Positions 15,974 through 28,894 of a stretch of DNA of 64,000 nt are shown here, one piece after another. Below the pieces are notes generated by a model that ran no database searches, had not been told where the DNA came from, and saw nothing but the letters and a program-made list of their open reading frames with translations. Source of the DNA: Neocallimastix lanati (nom. inval.) (taxonomy: Eukaryota > Neocallimastigomycota > Neocallimastigomycetes > Neocallimastigales > Neocallimastigaceae); assembly GCA_016946835.1 (NCBI GenBank), contig JACVTC010000024.1, positions 1,140,001-1,204,000 of the forward strand, given 5' to 3'. Positions within the stretch are counted from its first letter, which is position 1. Each line of letters begins with the position of its first letter. Position numbers and translations under genes: made by a program.

Positions 15974-16669
15974 AATTCTTGTAGTAATAAATAATTAATA
16001 ATAAAAATTTTGAAATAATATCAACAATTATTAAAATATTTATAACATCTTAAATATTAAAAAATTAAAAAAAAAAAAAAAAAAAAAACAAAATTGATGA
16101 CTACATAATATCCATCCATATTATAGATATAAAAAAAAAGGTTTTATTTAAATTAAATAAAATTATAAAGAGTTTAAATATAAATAATAATAATAATAAT
16201 AATAATAAATATAAAAATGAGTACTTCTATTTAGCTATATTTGTACATATTAATTATTGGAATAGGACGATAAAAAAAAAATTTTTTTATTTACGTTGCC
16301 ACTAAGAAATTTAATTCTATTCCTTTTCTTCTTATTCATCAGTCTAGAAATAATAAAATTATATCACAAATTAACTTATCTTTAATATAAAAGTTAGACA
16401 TATTATAAATTATAAAGTATTTAAAAAAAAAAAAAAAAAAAAAAGATTACTCTTTTTTTTATATTTACATTTCTTTAAAGAAATAAAAAATTATTTTTAT
16501 TTTATATATGTATTATTCATCTTTATTAAATTCATATTAATATATATTTTCAATACAATAATATAAATAGATATATAAAAAAAAAAAAAAAAAAAAACTT
16601 TAAAAAAAAAAATATTATTTGGTTATATTGGGTATTTTTTTTTTAATGGAAAAAATTTGGATGTTTTTA

Positions 16670-16716
<47 letters not shown>

Positions 16717-17315
16717 GGAGGTTAATTTGTTATTTGTTATTTGTTTTTCTTAAATTACTTAATATTCCGGTTTAGGTTTAATTATTTTATCATTTAGGTT
16801 TTTGAATTGATTAATTTTTTTTTGACTTATTTTACTTATTTTTACTTATTCATTATATATATATATTTTTTTTTCTTATGAAAAAAAATTTTATAAAATT
16901 GGTAAATTTATATTATATATTAATAATTAATTATTAGTTGATATTTTATAATTTTATATTTTTTTTTTTTTTAGTTTTTTTTCTTAATAATAATTTTTTT
17001 TTTATAAGAAAATTATATATTATTTTTTCCCATAATATATAATATGAAATAAAACTAAAATAAATGTTAATATGAATATATTATATGTGATATTGATAGT
17101 TATATGTATAAATTTTTTTTTGATTTTTTTTTTTTTTTTTTTTGATAACTTCGTTTGTTCATTATAAATCGCTTTATTTTTTTTTAAAATAATTTTTTAT
17201 TAAATCATAAAAAATAATTACATAAATAAACAAACGAAAAAATATATATATATAATACAAAAGAAATAAAATCTAATATGGATTTGCTTTCAAAAAATAT
17301 AAGGAATAAAAAATA

Positions 17316-17350
<35 letters not shown>

Positions 17351-17774
17351 AAATAAAATGAAGTCGTTCTTTCTTTATTTATCTATAAATATCTATAAAT
17401 AGAAATATCTTAAAATTTGTAATATTTAAATATTTCATACCATAAAGAAATATTAGAAATCATTTGGCTTTTTTTTTTCCTCTAAAAAAAAAAACATTAT
17501 TATAAAATATTATATTTTTTACTGAATTTTTTTTTTAACAATTATATAATAATAATATTTTCAAAATTTAAAAAAAATTGTCTCTTTTTGTTTGCTATTG
17601 AATAGAAAAAAAAATATATACTACTATAAAAATTTATATTGAAAGAATTTATCATTTTCTTAAATTTTTATTATTTTTCAACTTTTTTCTTTTTTTTTTT
17701 CTATTTATATTAAATAATACTTTTTTTTTCTTTTCTTTTTTCTATTTTTTTTTACAATTATCTATTCTTTATAT
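15136..17774. other. AT-rich intergenic; tandem repeat at 15520-15740
   Basis: Contains a direct repeat of about 95-100 bp present 2.4 times at 15520-15740. Each copy has ATTACATCAATCTAAAATTA followed by GTTTTTGGAATTAAATTTTA. A small patch at 16285-16350 on the minus strand could encode MNKKKRNRIKFLSGN before a GTAAAT donor, but I find no partner exon. No other gene is seen. Confidence 0.55.
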
Positions 17775-19587
17775 TTAACATTCCTTTACATTGGTTTCGA
17801 AACAATTATTAACTTCTCTCTTGAATTCTTCTCTGGCATCAACACTGTCATCACCATAAAGTTTGTCCATATCTTCTAAGGATAAACCTCTAGTTTCACG
17901 AATGAAGAAGTGAGTAAAGATAAAGGCAATGGCACAGAAACCAGCGTAAATCCAGAAAGTGTAGAAAGATAAATATTTCATTAAAGTTGTTGTTGTAGAG
18001 GATACAATGACACTACCAATGTATTGGAAGACACCACCAATGGTGTTAGCCTTAGCACGCATACGAATTGGGAAAAGTTCAGATTGGTAAACAAAGACAA
18101 CTGAACTCCATGACCAACTGTAAATAATACCGAATATGTACATAACAATAACACAGAGCCAACCAAAGACCATCTTGTGAGTAGCATCACAAAGGTGACA
18201 AAGTGCATAAATGGCAACCATACAGCAACCAAGACCGAAGGCACCCCATTTAAGGATTGGTCTTCTACCAAAGTTTTCAATGTATCTCATAGCTGGGAAT
18301 GTACAAACAAAGGAAATTACATTCATTAAAGTAGCGAGCCAGGCACCATATTTAGCAAGAGAAATACCAAGATATTTACTGTAAATTTGGGTAGAATAAT
18401 AACCGATAGCATTAACACCAACAAACATGTGAAGAAGTTGTAAAATACAAATAATAACAACACGTTTTATAACAGATTTTGTACTGAACATTTCCTTCCA
18501 TGAAATAATACCTTCCGAAAGTTCAAGCTTAAGTTTAGTACTCATTTCATTGAATTCATTAGCAACAGCAACATCAGAAGTTGGCTTTTCACGAATATAA
18601 GCTAAATTATTAAGAGCATGTTCATCTCTGTTCTTCATTAATAAGAAACGAGGAGTTTCTGGAAGGAACCATACAAAGAGAAGGAATAAAGTGGCTGGAA
18701 CCATTTGACAACCAACAGCAACTCTCCATTGAGCGTTCATATCCTTAGTAATTAACTTTAAACAAAGAGTATTACAGAATGAGGATAAGAACATACCTGC
18801 TTGAAGACCGAGAGAGTTAACAATACCTAAAGTACCTCTGATTTCTCTTGGAGCAATTTCAGCAATGAATACTGGACAGATACATAAAGAAATACCTGAA
18901 GCAATACCACTAATGAAACGACCAATACATAAAACAGCGATACTATTACAAACGACTTGGATAATACCACCAATGAAATAAATAATAGAACCAATACGTA
19001 AACACTTTGTACGACCAAGTCTATCCATTATAAAGTAAACAATAATAGAACCAGCAATACCACCAATAGTAAATGTTGGGGTAATAATCATTTCTCTTAA
19101 TTCCTTATCTTTACTTTCTAAGAAAGTTTTAGCTCTTGGATTGAATTCATATAAACCAAAAACTTTACCAAAGGAAGCTCTCATAGAGAAGATAATGCTA
19201 TAAATTAACAAATATTAATATTATGAATATAAAAAAATATAAAATTTTAATTACCTCATATCTAATACAAAAAATTTTTTTTACTTATATATTTATAAAC
19301 TATTATAAATATATTTTTCTTTTTATTTTATTTATTATTTTTGTTTTTTCTTCTTTTTATTTTATGTATTGTTTTTATTTTGTTTTGTTTTCTTTTTTTT
19401 TTTTTTTTTTTATTCATATTATCAATTCTTTTTTTTTTTTTTTTTTTTTAATTATGGTTTTATTTATTTATCTTTTTAATACTTACTTTAACATACCGAC
19501 TTCCCAACCGTAAATAAGGGAAGCAACGGATGCAATACCAACAAAGAATAATAATCTCTTTGTAATGAAATCAGTCTTTTTAACCAT
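17775..19587 (-). CDS. MFS sugar porter (hexose-type transporter), 2 exons
   Basis: Exon 1 is 19487-19587 (101 nt, starts MVKKTDFITKRLLFFVGIAS). The intron 19198-19486 has GTAAGT..TATAG and joins in phase 2. Exon 2 is 17775-19197 (1423 nt), giving 507 residues, typical for the family. Splicing replaces an in-intron start and restores helix 1 (GWEVGML-N). Sugar-porter signatures are present: DRLGRTK at about 92, GRFISGIASG and PVFIAEIAPREIRG at about 126-155, PETPRFLL at about 213, ENFGRRPIL, YQSELFPIRMRA, and RETRGLSLEDMD near the end (for PETKGxxLEE). Twelve hydrophobic helices with a soluble loop in the middle fit a plasma-membrane sugar uptake carrier. The substrate is not readable; glucose or other hexoses and pentoses are the usual ones. 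The helix 7 motif is LHMFVGVNAIGYYS, where QQxxGxN is usual, so the first Gln is replaced. Confidence 0.92.
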
Positions 19588-21429
19588 TTTTACTTAAATA
19601 TTTTTTTTTTTAACTTTAATAAAATATAATCTAATTTAATTTTAAATTCTATTTTTTATATTATTATATACAATTAAAAAAATCTAAATTTAATTTTCCT
19701 TTTTTAATTATATCTTAATATTTCTCTTTTCTTTTATTTCTTAAATAAATATTTTAATAATAATTGTTTATTATTTTTTAATTTTCTGAAAAAATAAAAA
19801 CAAATTATTATTATTATTTCAATCGGAATATAAGTAATTTATTTGTTATTTTTTTTTTGGATTTTGATTGTGAAGGATAAGTGGAAAAAAAAAAAAAAAA
19901 AAAAATATTATTTTCTTTTAATTCTTTTTATATGATTTTCTAATTTTTGTTAATTATATTATTTTTAAAAAGGGTTTATTAATATATCATAAATAATCTA
20001 TTTTACATGTAATATATGTAATATGTTGTATTCAATTAAATTTTTTTTATTTTCTTATTAATCTATATTAAATAATATATTCATTTATTATTAAATAAAT
20101 CAATGTATTTTATTTACATTTTAGCAACAACATTAATAAAAAAAACATTAAAAAATAAAGTTATTTACAATATATTCATAATATGGTTGTAATATATTAA
20201 GTAACAAATAAAATTACAATAATATAACATATAAATAATTGGCTTTTTAAATTGTCTTTTTTTTGATTATTTAATTTATTTTTTAATAATGAATTTAATT
20301 TATGAATACTAACTTTAAACTTTATAATCTTTGTATTTAATTAAATAATAACAAAAAAAGAAAAAAAAATTAAATTTAAATTTTTTATAATTCTATACAG
20401 AATATTAAATATTCATTTTATTTTATATTTAATTTTATAGTTATTTTATTGAGGTTATATATAACTATTTTTACATTTCTGTTGAGTTGAATAGAATAAA
20501 TTGTGCCTCTCTACTCCATACACCCATCATCAACTCTCTTATCGTTGATACTAATAAAAAAAAAAAAAAAAGCATAATTAGAATTAAATTGAATGTAAAT
20601 GAATACATAAATAAATTCATAAATAGATATATGAATCCATGAATGAATAAATGCATAAACACATATATAAATAGGTAAATGAATGTATATATAAATAGAT
20701 AAATGAATGCATATGTAAGTATGTAAATAAATGCATATATAAGTAGGTAAATAAATAGATAAATAGATAAATAAATAAATAGATAAATAAATAAATAATT
20801 ATATGATAAAAAATAAATAAATAAATGTAAATATAAATAAATTCAAAATTAAAAGATTCTATATTAAAGTATAATATTAAATGAATAAAAAAAAATTTCA
20901 AATTTATTAAATACTATTTATTTATATTAAATATCAATAAACACAGTATAATATATGATTTTAATATAAACACATATATTGCTTAATAAAAAAGAATTAT
21001 ATTCTTTGAACTTTTAAAAGAGAAGGAAAAAAAAAAAATTAATGGTAATATTCCAAAAAAAATTAAATAATAAATATAATATAATATAATAAAATTAAAT
21101 AATAAATAAAATTAAATAAAAAGAAAAATGATTTAATATATAAAAAAATTATAAAAAAAGTTATATATAATTATTATATAAAATTATAAAATTAAAAAAC
21201 AAAAGAAAATAAATATAGACATGAATAGATCGATTGATTGTTCAACAATGGTTTAAAATGTTAATATAATAAATATTATTTATTTATTTTCCTATTTATT
21301 TATTTACTTACTTACTTTGAAAATTGGTTAAAATTTTTTATCATAAAAAAAACATTTAACACAGAAATAAGGGACTAAAAAATATGCTTAAATAAACTTT
21401 TAAATAAAAATTAAGCTTATATCTACATT

Positions 21430-21530
21430 TATGTCTATTTATTTATCAATCTATGTATTTATTTATTAATCTATGTATTTATTTATTAATCTATGTATTT
21501 ATTTATTAATCTATGTATGTATTTATTAAT
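21430..21530. repeat. Tandem repeat, ~20 bp unit x5
   Basis: Unit TATTTATTAATCTATGTATT is repeated with few changes. Confidence 0.75.
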
Positions 21531-21789
21531 AATGATTTACTTATTTATTACATAATTATTCACTCATTTAATTATAAAATTTTGAATAAAAAAAATGTGA
21601 AATAAATATCCAAATGAATAACTTTAATTTCTGTACTTTTGAATATTCTATCAACTATAATTCTATTTAATATATCACAAAAAAAAATAAATAAATAAAA
21701 GATAAAAATAAATAAAAAATAAATAAAAAATAAATAAAAATAGAATAGTGGATATATTTAATATTTAATATTTTTAATTCTTTTTTTTT

Positions 21790-22110
21790 TTTTTATTATT
21801 TATTATTTATTATTTATTATTTATTATTTATTATTTAATTATTTATTATTTATTATTTATTATTTATTATTTATTATTTATTATTTATTATTTAATTATT
21901 TATTATTTATTATTTATTATTTATTATTTATTATTTATTATTTATTATTTATTATTTAATTATTTATTATTTATTATTTATTATTTATTATTTATTATTT
22001 ATTATTTAATTATTTATTATTTATTATTTATTATTTATTATTTATTATTTATTATTTATTATTTATTATTTATTATTTATTATTTATTATTCAATTATTA
22101 TTATTTATTA
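21790..22110. repeat. ATTATTT minisatellite, ~320 bp
   Basis: Seven-base unit ATTATTT, with periodic AATTATTT variants that give a longer period of about 60-70 bp. Confidence 0.85.
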
Positions 22111-22689
22111 TTTAATTATATTGACTAAATTGTATAATATGTAATATAAATATATATTTTTTGAATTCATATGAATTAAATTTGGTAGACATCATTTCAT
22201 ATTTATTATTATTATTATTATTATTAATAAGAAAGTACTTTAAAAATGTTTTTACATAATTTTAATATTTATTTATCTTTTTTTATTTAAAAAAAAAGCA
22301 GAATGAAGAAGAAGACATAAACCATATTATTATCATGACATTAGAAATTTGTTATGGGATAGTTATTTTTTGAGTTTTTAATAGATTAATAAAAGAAAAA
22401 AGCATTTCTCTATACAAATAATATAATAATTATGTAGTTAATATTAGAAAATTTTCCACCTATAAAAAAAATAAATAAATATAAATAAATATAAATAAAT
22501 ATAAATATAAATAAATATAAATAAATATAAATAAATAAGTAAAGATTCTGAACCAAATAAAAAATAATATTAATAAATTTAAATTTTTTTGTACAACATG
22601 AAAATCATATTTCATAATGAATATAAAAAAAAAAAGAAAAACTTTTTTTATATATTATACATTTAATTATAATACAAAAATAAATAATA

Positions 22690-22890
22690 ATTGAATAATA
22701 AATACTATTTAAATAAATAAATAATAATTGAATGAAGCTATTTAAATAAATAATAATTGAATGAAGCTATTTAAATAAATAAATAATTTGAATAATATTA
22801 TTTAAATAAATAAATAATTTGAATAATATTATTTAAATAAATAAATAATTTGAATAATATTATTTAAATAAATAAATAATTTGAATAATA
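22690..22890. repeat. Tandem repeat, ~33 bp unit
   Basis: Unit AATAATTTGAATAATATTAT followed by TTAAATAAAT, at least four good copies plus two variants carrying GAATGAAGC. Confidence 0.75.
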
Positions 22891-23516
22891 GTAATAAAAT
22901 AATTCAGTATCCCCATTATTAATATTATATTATTTTTAATATTTAGTGATTCTTTTTCTTTTTTTTAATAAATTAAATTTTTTATTATTTATGAATGAAT
23001 TATTCTTTCTAATTTTAATGCAATGATACTTTCATCACTATTATATTAAACTATAAAACATGAAATAGTTAAGACATTTAATATTCTAAATAATATAATG
23101 ATATATATGATATATATGATATAAATGATATAAAAATTATATTAATAATAAAAATGATTAAAAATTATATAAATCAATTATATTAAATTATTATATTATA
23201 AATATTAATTATTAATTATCATTATTCATTGATTCATTAATTTATGAGATTTTTATTATGAGTGAATACCATTTATTTAAATGAATAAATAACAATAAAG
23301 TAAATAAATAAAAGTAAATAAATGAAAAGCATACAAATAAATAAATGAATATAAATGTAAATGTAAATGTATACGTATTTTTTTATAAATGAATTAATTG
23401 ATTAAAAATTAATTTTTAATATTCAAATTTCTAAAAAAGCCTCTTCCACACCAAATATGTAACTGTTAGTGATATAAAGGAACACATATTAAAAATAAAT
23501 AATTAATATACATAGA

Positions 23517-23765
23517 AACACAAATACAATATACATATAGAAAGAATTATAAACACAAATACAATATACATATAGAAAGAATTATAAACACAAATACAAT
23601 ATACATATAAACATAAATATAAATATAAATATAAGAATAAATATAAATATAAATATAAGAATAAATATACATATAAAAAGAATTATAAACACATAAATAC
23701 AATATTCATAGAAGGATAATCACAAATACAATATAAATATAAGAATAACTATAAATATAAATATA
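23517..23765. repeat. Tandem repeat, ~35 bp unit
   Basis: Three good copies of ACACAAATACAATATACATA followed by TAGAAAGAATTATAA, then decayed copies mixed with ATAAATAT repeats. Confidence 0.75.
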
Positions 23766-25017
23766 ATAAATTTTCATTTGGGTTAATTGTAATTGTATAA
23801 CATTAAAAAGAAAAAAAAAAAAAAAAAGAAAAAAGAAAAACAGAAAAAAAGAAAAAAGAGAAAAAAGAAATTTTGAATATTAATAAATAAATATATCTCA
23901 TTTAAATTTATTTTTTTATTTTCTATTTTTTAAACTATAATATAAATTTAAAGCTTTTTTTTTCTGTATTATTCTAATAAAATTTGCATGGTTTCCAATT
24001 AATAATTATCCCTTTAATTAATTTGTTTTATCTTTTACTATTATTTCCAATGTAGTAAAGCAACTCTTTTAACTCTTTTTTTTTTTTTTTTGTTCAAATT
24101 AAATATAAATTATGGAAATTTTTAATTTATATAATAAGTATTATATATCTTATAGAAAGAAATTCTATATCATTCAATACTATTCATTACATTAATAATA
24201 ATGAATTTAGTATAAATGTATTTTTTATGTCTGTAATTATTTTTCTGTCTTATATATATAATACATTATATATTATATATTATATTTATATATATTATAT
24301 TTATATATATCTTATATATATCTTATATATATCTTTTATATATATCTTATATATATCTTATATATATAGAGGTAAAAGAAGAGGATTAAAATTATCAAAT
24401 ATTCAAAACTCCAAATTTCATTTTATCTTATTAAATTTAAATTCAATATTCAATACTAAAGTTATAATGAATAATAACATTATTTATAATAAATATCATT
24501 ATATATAATGAAAATTTTTAAATTTGTTTAAATTTTATTGACCTTTTTTTTTATTTATTTTATTAATCTATTCAATACATATACTAATTAAATATGGATA
24601 ATAATTTTCTTTATTTTTATTCTATATTTTTACTTCTCTATTTATTTTTGTTATTTTTATTCTATATTTATATTTGTTATTTTTTAATAATTTTTCCATA
24701 AATGAATTACTAAAAAAATAAAACCTTAAAAACATGTTTTTTATGGTTTATATTAAGTTTCCATAATAAATAAATTTATTTATATATTATAAAATAAAAT
24801 AAAATTGTATTAAGTTTCCAATTATAGTTAGGCATGATCTTCTTTAGATTATCATTTTGTTAATTAAAAGTAATTTTGTATATAGAATTATTAATTTTAA
24901 AATTATTTAATAATAAACAATAAATCATTATTTATTTATTTATTTATTTATTATTTATTATTCAATTATTTAATTATTCAATTATTTAATTATTCAATTA
25001 TATATTATTCATGTTTT

Positions 25018-25305
25018 ATATTATTATTTATTATTTATTATTTATTATTTATTATTTATTATTTATTATTTATTATTTATTATTTATTATTTATTATTTA
25101 TTATTTATTATTTATTATTTATTATTTATTATTTATTATTTATTATTTATTATTTATTTTTATTATTTAATATTTATTATTTATTATTTATTATTTATTA
25201 TTTATTATTTATTATTTATTATTTATTATTTATTATTTATTATTTATTATTTATTATTTATTATTTATTATTTATTATTTATTATTTATTATTTATTATT
25301 TATTA
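25018..25305. repeat. ATTATTT minisatellite, ~288 bp
   Basis: Same heptamer as 21790-22110, nearly perfect here. It stays open in one frame only because the 21-bp triple unit has no stop (YYLLFII), so it is not a gene. Confidence 0.88.
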
Positions 25306-26125
25306 ATTATTAATTATTAATTATTAATTATTAATTATTAATTAATTATTAATTATTATTTAATTATTTTAATAGATAATAATAATAAAAATTTAATGTT
25401 TTGTACTCGAACCTAAAACAAATATTAAACATAAATTTATCACATCATAAAAAGATTTTAAAATTAAAAAGAAATTACTTAATTTTATATTTAAATTTTA
25501 ATTTATAATTATTATTTATTAGATTTAATCCATCTTTTTTTTTTTTTTTTATTTTCATCAATAATCCGCAATTATTTATTATTGAATTTGAAAAATTCCT
25601 TGGTAAAAAAAATAAAAAACAACAATAAAATTTTTTTTTATTTTTTTTTTACTATATATTAATAAATATTAATAAATAAATAAATAGATAAATAAATATA
25701 TAAATAAATTTATTAATAATTAAATTAATATATAGATAAATAAATAAATAAATAGATAAATAGATAAATAAATAATTTTATTAATTCTATAGAATCTGTA
25801 TGATCTATATATACATAGATACATATATATTTTTAATCCATAATAATAAAAAGCAAGTATAGTTTATGATATCGTTAAATTAAATAAAATATATTCATAA
25901 TTCATAACCATTATCGCCATCATAATTATAATAATCATACTAATAATAATAAATTGTAACCACCCGCTATAATTAACAAGTACTAATTAAAATTATAATT
26001 GTAATAATTAAACTTTAAAAAAAAAAAAAATGACCCTAATTATGTATTTAAAAATCGTGAACTAAAGTTTTGTGTGACGTGATATTGATTATATAATCTA
26101 TTTTAGAGTTTAGAACTATGTGAAA

Positions 26126-26225
26126 TAAGGGTTAAATGGGATACATTTCGCTATGTATAAAAAAAAAAAAATAAATACATTTCGGAACGTGGCTTTATAC
26201 ACAGTATGGCGTATTTTAATAAATC
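26126..26225. mobile_element. GCATTTCG-family MITE fragment
   Basis: Contains ACATTTCGCTATG, CATTTCGGAACGTGGCTT and GTATGGCGTATTTTAATAA, the terminal and subterminal words of the elements at 37180, 37834 and 58441. No second end or target duplication was seen, so it is a remnant. Confidence 0.6.
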
Positions 26226-26934
26226 GTTAATTATTATTATTATTATTACTATTAGTATTCAAAAATATATATATATATTTCCATAATTAGAAATAATAAC
26301 AACTTATTATAGAATATTACAAAAATTATTAAATAATAGCAAACGATATATATTTGAATCTTAATCAATGTTCAATAACTATTGAGAAATAAGTAGAAAA
26401 GCAACAGAAGTTGTTGATTTATTAAACAAAAATAAAAGAAATGAAAGAAGCATCAAAATATAAAAAACATGTTAAGTATAGTATTTATAATAGTATTTAC
26501 ATAATTGGTTTATTTTGTTTAGTTTATATTTTTATTTGTATTATCTATGAGAAATAATATTAAAATTTACTTATCATTTCATATTTTATTATACATTCAT
26601 TTAAACATACAGTATTTAAAAATATTTACTTCTAAATTTATTTTCACGAACAAACTTGTATATTATAATAATCTACAAAAACTAAAAATATGTAAAGATA
26701 AATAATATATTTAAATATATTTACAAATATCTCAGAATATAATACGAAGCATAAAATAAAGTGATTTTTAATATTATAATATTAGCAATAAATATCTAAA
26801 AATTTAATATTAAAAAAAAAATAAAAAAAAAAAAAAAAAACAATAAAATTATATGTAAATATTTGAACAATATCAAACCAATAAATAATAAGTATATTAC
26901 GATTTAAATACTTAAAATTTTATTATTAGCTACA
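26226..26934. other. Intergenic, no gene seen
   Basis: AT-rich without long repeats; upstream flank of the Cys-rich gene at 26935. No promoter motif can be assigned with confidence. Confidence 0.5.
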
Positions 26935-27731
26935 ATGTTATTTCGCATTTTTTTAGCAATATATGCATGTTTTGCGTCGTTTTTGCGGAATGGCTACACT
27001 CGAACTATAAATATTAATTCTGATGAAATTCCAGATGAATTAATTTATCATTTTAATATAAGTAATAGTTTCATTAAAGAAAATTCAGAAGTTCCAGAAA
27101 GATGTTGTGATTTTGATTTTACAATGTTCTGTAAAGATAATGTGTGTGTACATTTGGAAGAAAAAATTATTAAACCATTTATTGAACTTCCAGACAAAAA
27201 TGGATATGTTCATAGATATATTTTAGAGCCTTACGCGCATAGCTATGGAAATTTTATATTAGAATATAACGAATCTAACAACAATGATACTATGTTTCTA
27301 CTGAATGTAAATCTAATAATCAATGTTTTTCAAATAATTGTATTAATAATACTTGTACATATAACGCAGAAGCTAATATTGAGCGTTGTGATAATATATA
27401 TACAAAACGTACTATCTTTTCAAATAGTATATTATATTCTTATTGTGGTCGAATGGTTGGTGAATATTGTACAGAGGATGCGGATTGTTCATTTAAAAAT
27501 TGTCAAAAGAATAAAAAATGTTCTTCTAAAAATTGTGAAGGAATGTGTTCTAGTATTTATTATGAACCATCGGATAGTGATACAGTAACGTTGGGTATTC
27601 AAAAGTTAGGGTTAGGAGTAGCATTGTCTATCATTTTAATAATAATTATATGCTGTTGTTGCTGTTGTGTAATATCTTATAAAGATGATATAATTAATAA
27701 TATAAAAAAAGAAAAATTCTTTAAAATCTAA
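26935..27731 (+). pseudogene. Secreted/type I membrane Cys-rich protein, frameshifted
   Basis: The frame opens at 26935 with a signal-like MLFRIFLAIYACFASF and runs through CCDFDFTMFCKDNVCV to about 27285. Coding then continues one frame back from about 27288: STECKSNNQC, then CFSNNCINNTC, CTEDADCSFKNCQKNKKC, and CEGMC. A single membrane helix (LGVALSIILIIII, then six Cys) follows, with a short basic tail ending KFFKI at 27731. Two copies of a C-x5-C-x4-C-x4/5-C pattern are visible. The family is not recognised; the layout suggests a cell-surface protein. The break between 27271 and 27300 fits a one-base deletion (or two-base insertion). It could be a sequencing error, since both halves look well preserved and no other stop is present. 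Confidence 0.6.
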
Positions 27732-27995
27732 TAATATTAGTATTGAAAATAAAAATAGATTTATGTAATTAAAAATATTAATATTGTGCATGGAGATTTT
27801 TTTTTATTTATTACTTAGTAATATTATAATTAAAACATTATTATCAAATACATTGAATTAAAAACTATATTTTTTTTTAAAAAAAATTTATAACTAGTTT
27901 GTTTCTATTCACATATATTTTTTTAAAATTAATTTATAAATTAATTTTAAAAAAAAAAAAAAATTAATAATAATAAATATTAAATATGATTCAAA
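27732..27995. other. Short AT-rich spacer
   Basis: Poly-A/T runs between the two secreted-protein fragments; nothing else is seen. Confidence 0.5.
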
Positions 27996-28156
27996 ATGAA
28001 ATTATTGTTAATTAGTATTTTATTATTACAGTTAAACCTTGTGATGATACTGATTATTCCAAGTGGATGATATTACCTTCTCGTAAAGGTTATTTCTATT
28101 CTATGGCTCAACCTAATTATTATTTGCGTGTTTCTAATGTTATTTTTCATGAATAG
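27996..28156 (+). pseudogene. Secreted-protein fragment, frameshifted
   Basis: Opens with a signal-like MKLLLISILLLQ, but the sensible continuation (KPCDDTDYSKWMILPSRKGY, then FYSMAQPNYYLRVSN, ending at a TAG at 28156) is in another frame. Family not identified. Codon texture is richer than the flanks, which supports past coding. Confidence 0.35.
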
Positions 28157-28618
28157 TCAGAAAATATCAAAAAAAAATAAAAAAAAAATTTTTTTATATA
28201 TATATAAATAAAATTATTCAATAAAGTATAAACTACTTTTTTTTTTTTTTTTGCTTTAATTTAAAAGTTGGTATAAGAGTCATTTATTGCTTTATAAAAT
28301 CTAAACTAAAAGATCTTTAACATTATAAATATATGGATGTATATTTTTTTTTTTAAGAAAAAAAAAGAAAGAAAATAATAATAATAATAATAATAATAAT
28401 AATTATAATTATAATTATAATTATAATAATAATAATAATTATAATAAGATTAATAATAATAATAATTATAATTATAATACCATTAATAATAATATTAATA
28501 ATAAATAAATTATTCAAATAAATTATATAAATGAATATATAAATGAAAAAAGATAAATTATAATTTTTTTCTTATGTTCATATTTTAAAACATTGTATTA
28601 TTATTATTGATGTCTTGT
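28157..28618. other. AT-rich spacer with AAT/AATTAT repeats
   Basis: ATAATA and ATTATA microsatellite at about 28376-28510; no gene is seen. Confidence 0.5.
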
Positions 28619-28884
28619 TGTTATTAAATATAATACTTATATTCAGAAGTGAAATATATATATTATTATGTGTTTATTTATTTTATTGTTTTTACATTAA
28701 GATGGACTTATTCATTTAGAAATATGTCATTATATGTTATTTATAATCATTTTTCTATAATAGTCTAACATTATTGTTAACATTTAACATTACACTTCAT
28801 TATACTATTAAGTAAAAGTATTTTACAATTAATAATGTAATATAATGTACAATGAAATTAAACATATATCTGTAATATTTAGCA
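28619..28884 (-). repeat. LTR (3' LTR of the copia relic)
   Basis: 266 bp, on the minus strand starting TGCTAAATATTACAG and ending TAATAACA. It aligns through its length with 36721-37027: shared words include TTACATTAAGA, GGACTTATTCATTTA, GAATATGTCATTA and CATGTTATTTATAATC (plus strand, small differences). The matching stretches are broken by many substitutions and a poly-T expansion in the other copy. Confidence 0.8.
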
Positions 28885-28894
28885 TTTCCCCTAC
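28885..28894 (-). other. Polypurine tract
   Basis: GTAGGGGAAA on the minus strand directly before the LTR start TGCT. Position and purine content fit the plus-strand primer of an LTR element. Confidence 0.65.

Larger units (their letters stand above)
19588..26039. other. 6.4 kb gene-free AT minisatellite region
   Basis: No exon, RNA gene or transposon protein was recognised. It is a mosaic of short tandem repeats: AAAT-type at 20590-20800, a 20-bp unit at 21430-21530, ATTATTT at 21790-22110 and 25018-25305, a 32-33 bp unit at 22690-22890, and a 35-bp unit at 23517-23620. Apparent small open frames here are repeat translations. Confidence 0.65.

Noticed and set aside
17981-18280. 99-codon frame within the transporter
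   Set aside because: Alternative-frame shadow of the sugar porter.
25011-25313. 100-codon YYLLFII frame
   Set aside because: ATTATTT heptamer repeat without stops in one frame.
25380-25440. GGTTCGAG on the minus strand, a possible tRNA B box
   Set aside because: No A box or foldable cloverleaf upstream.
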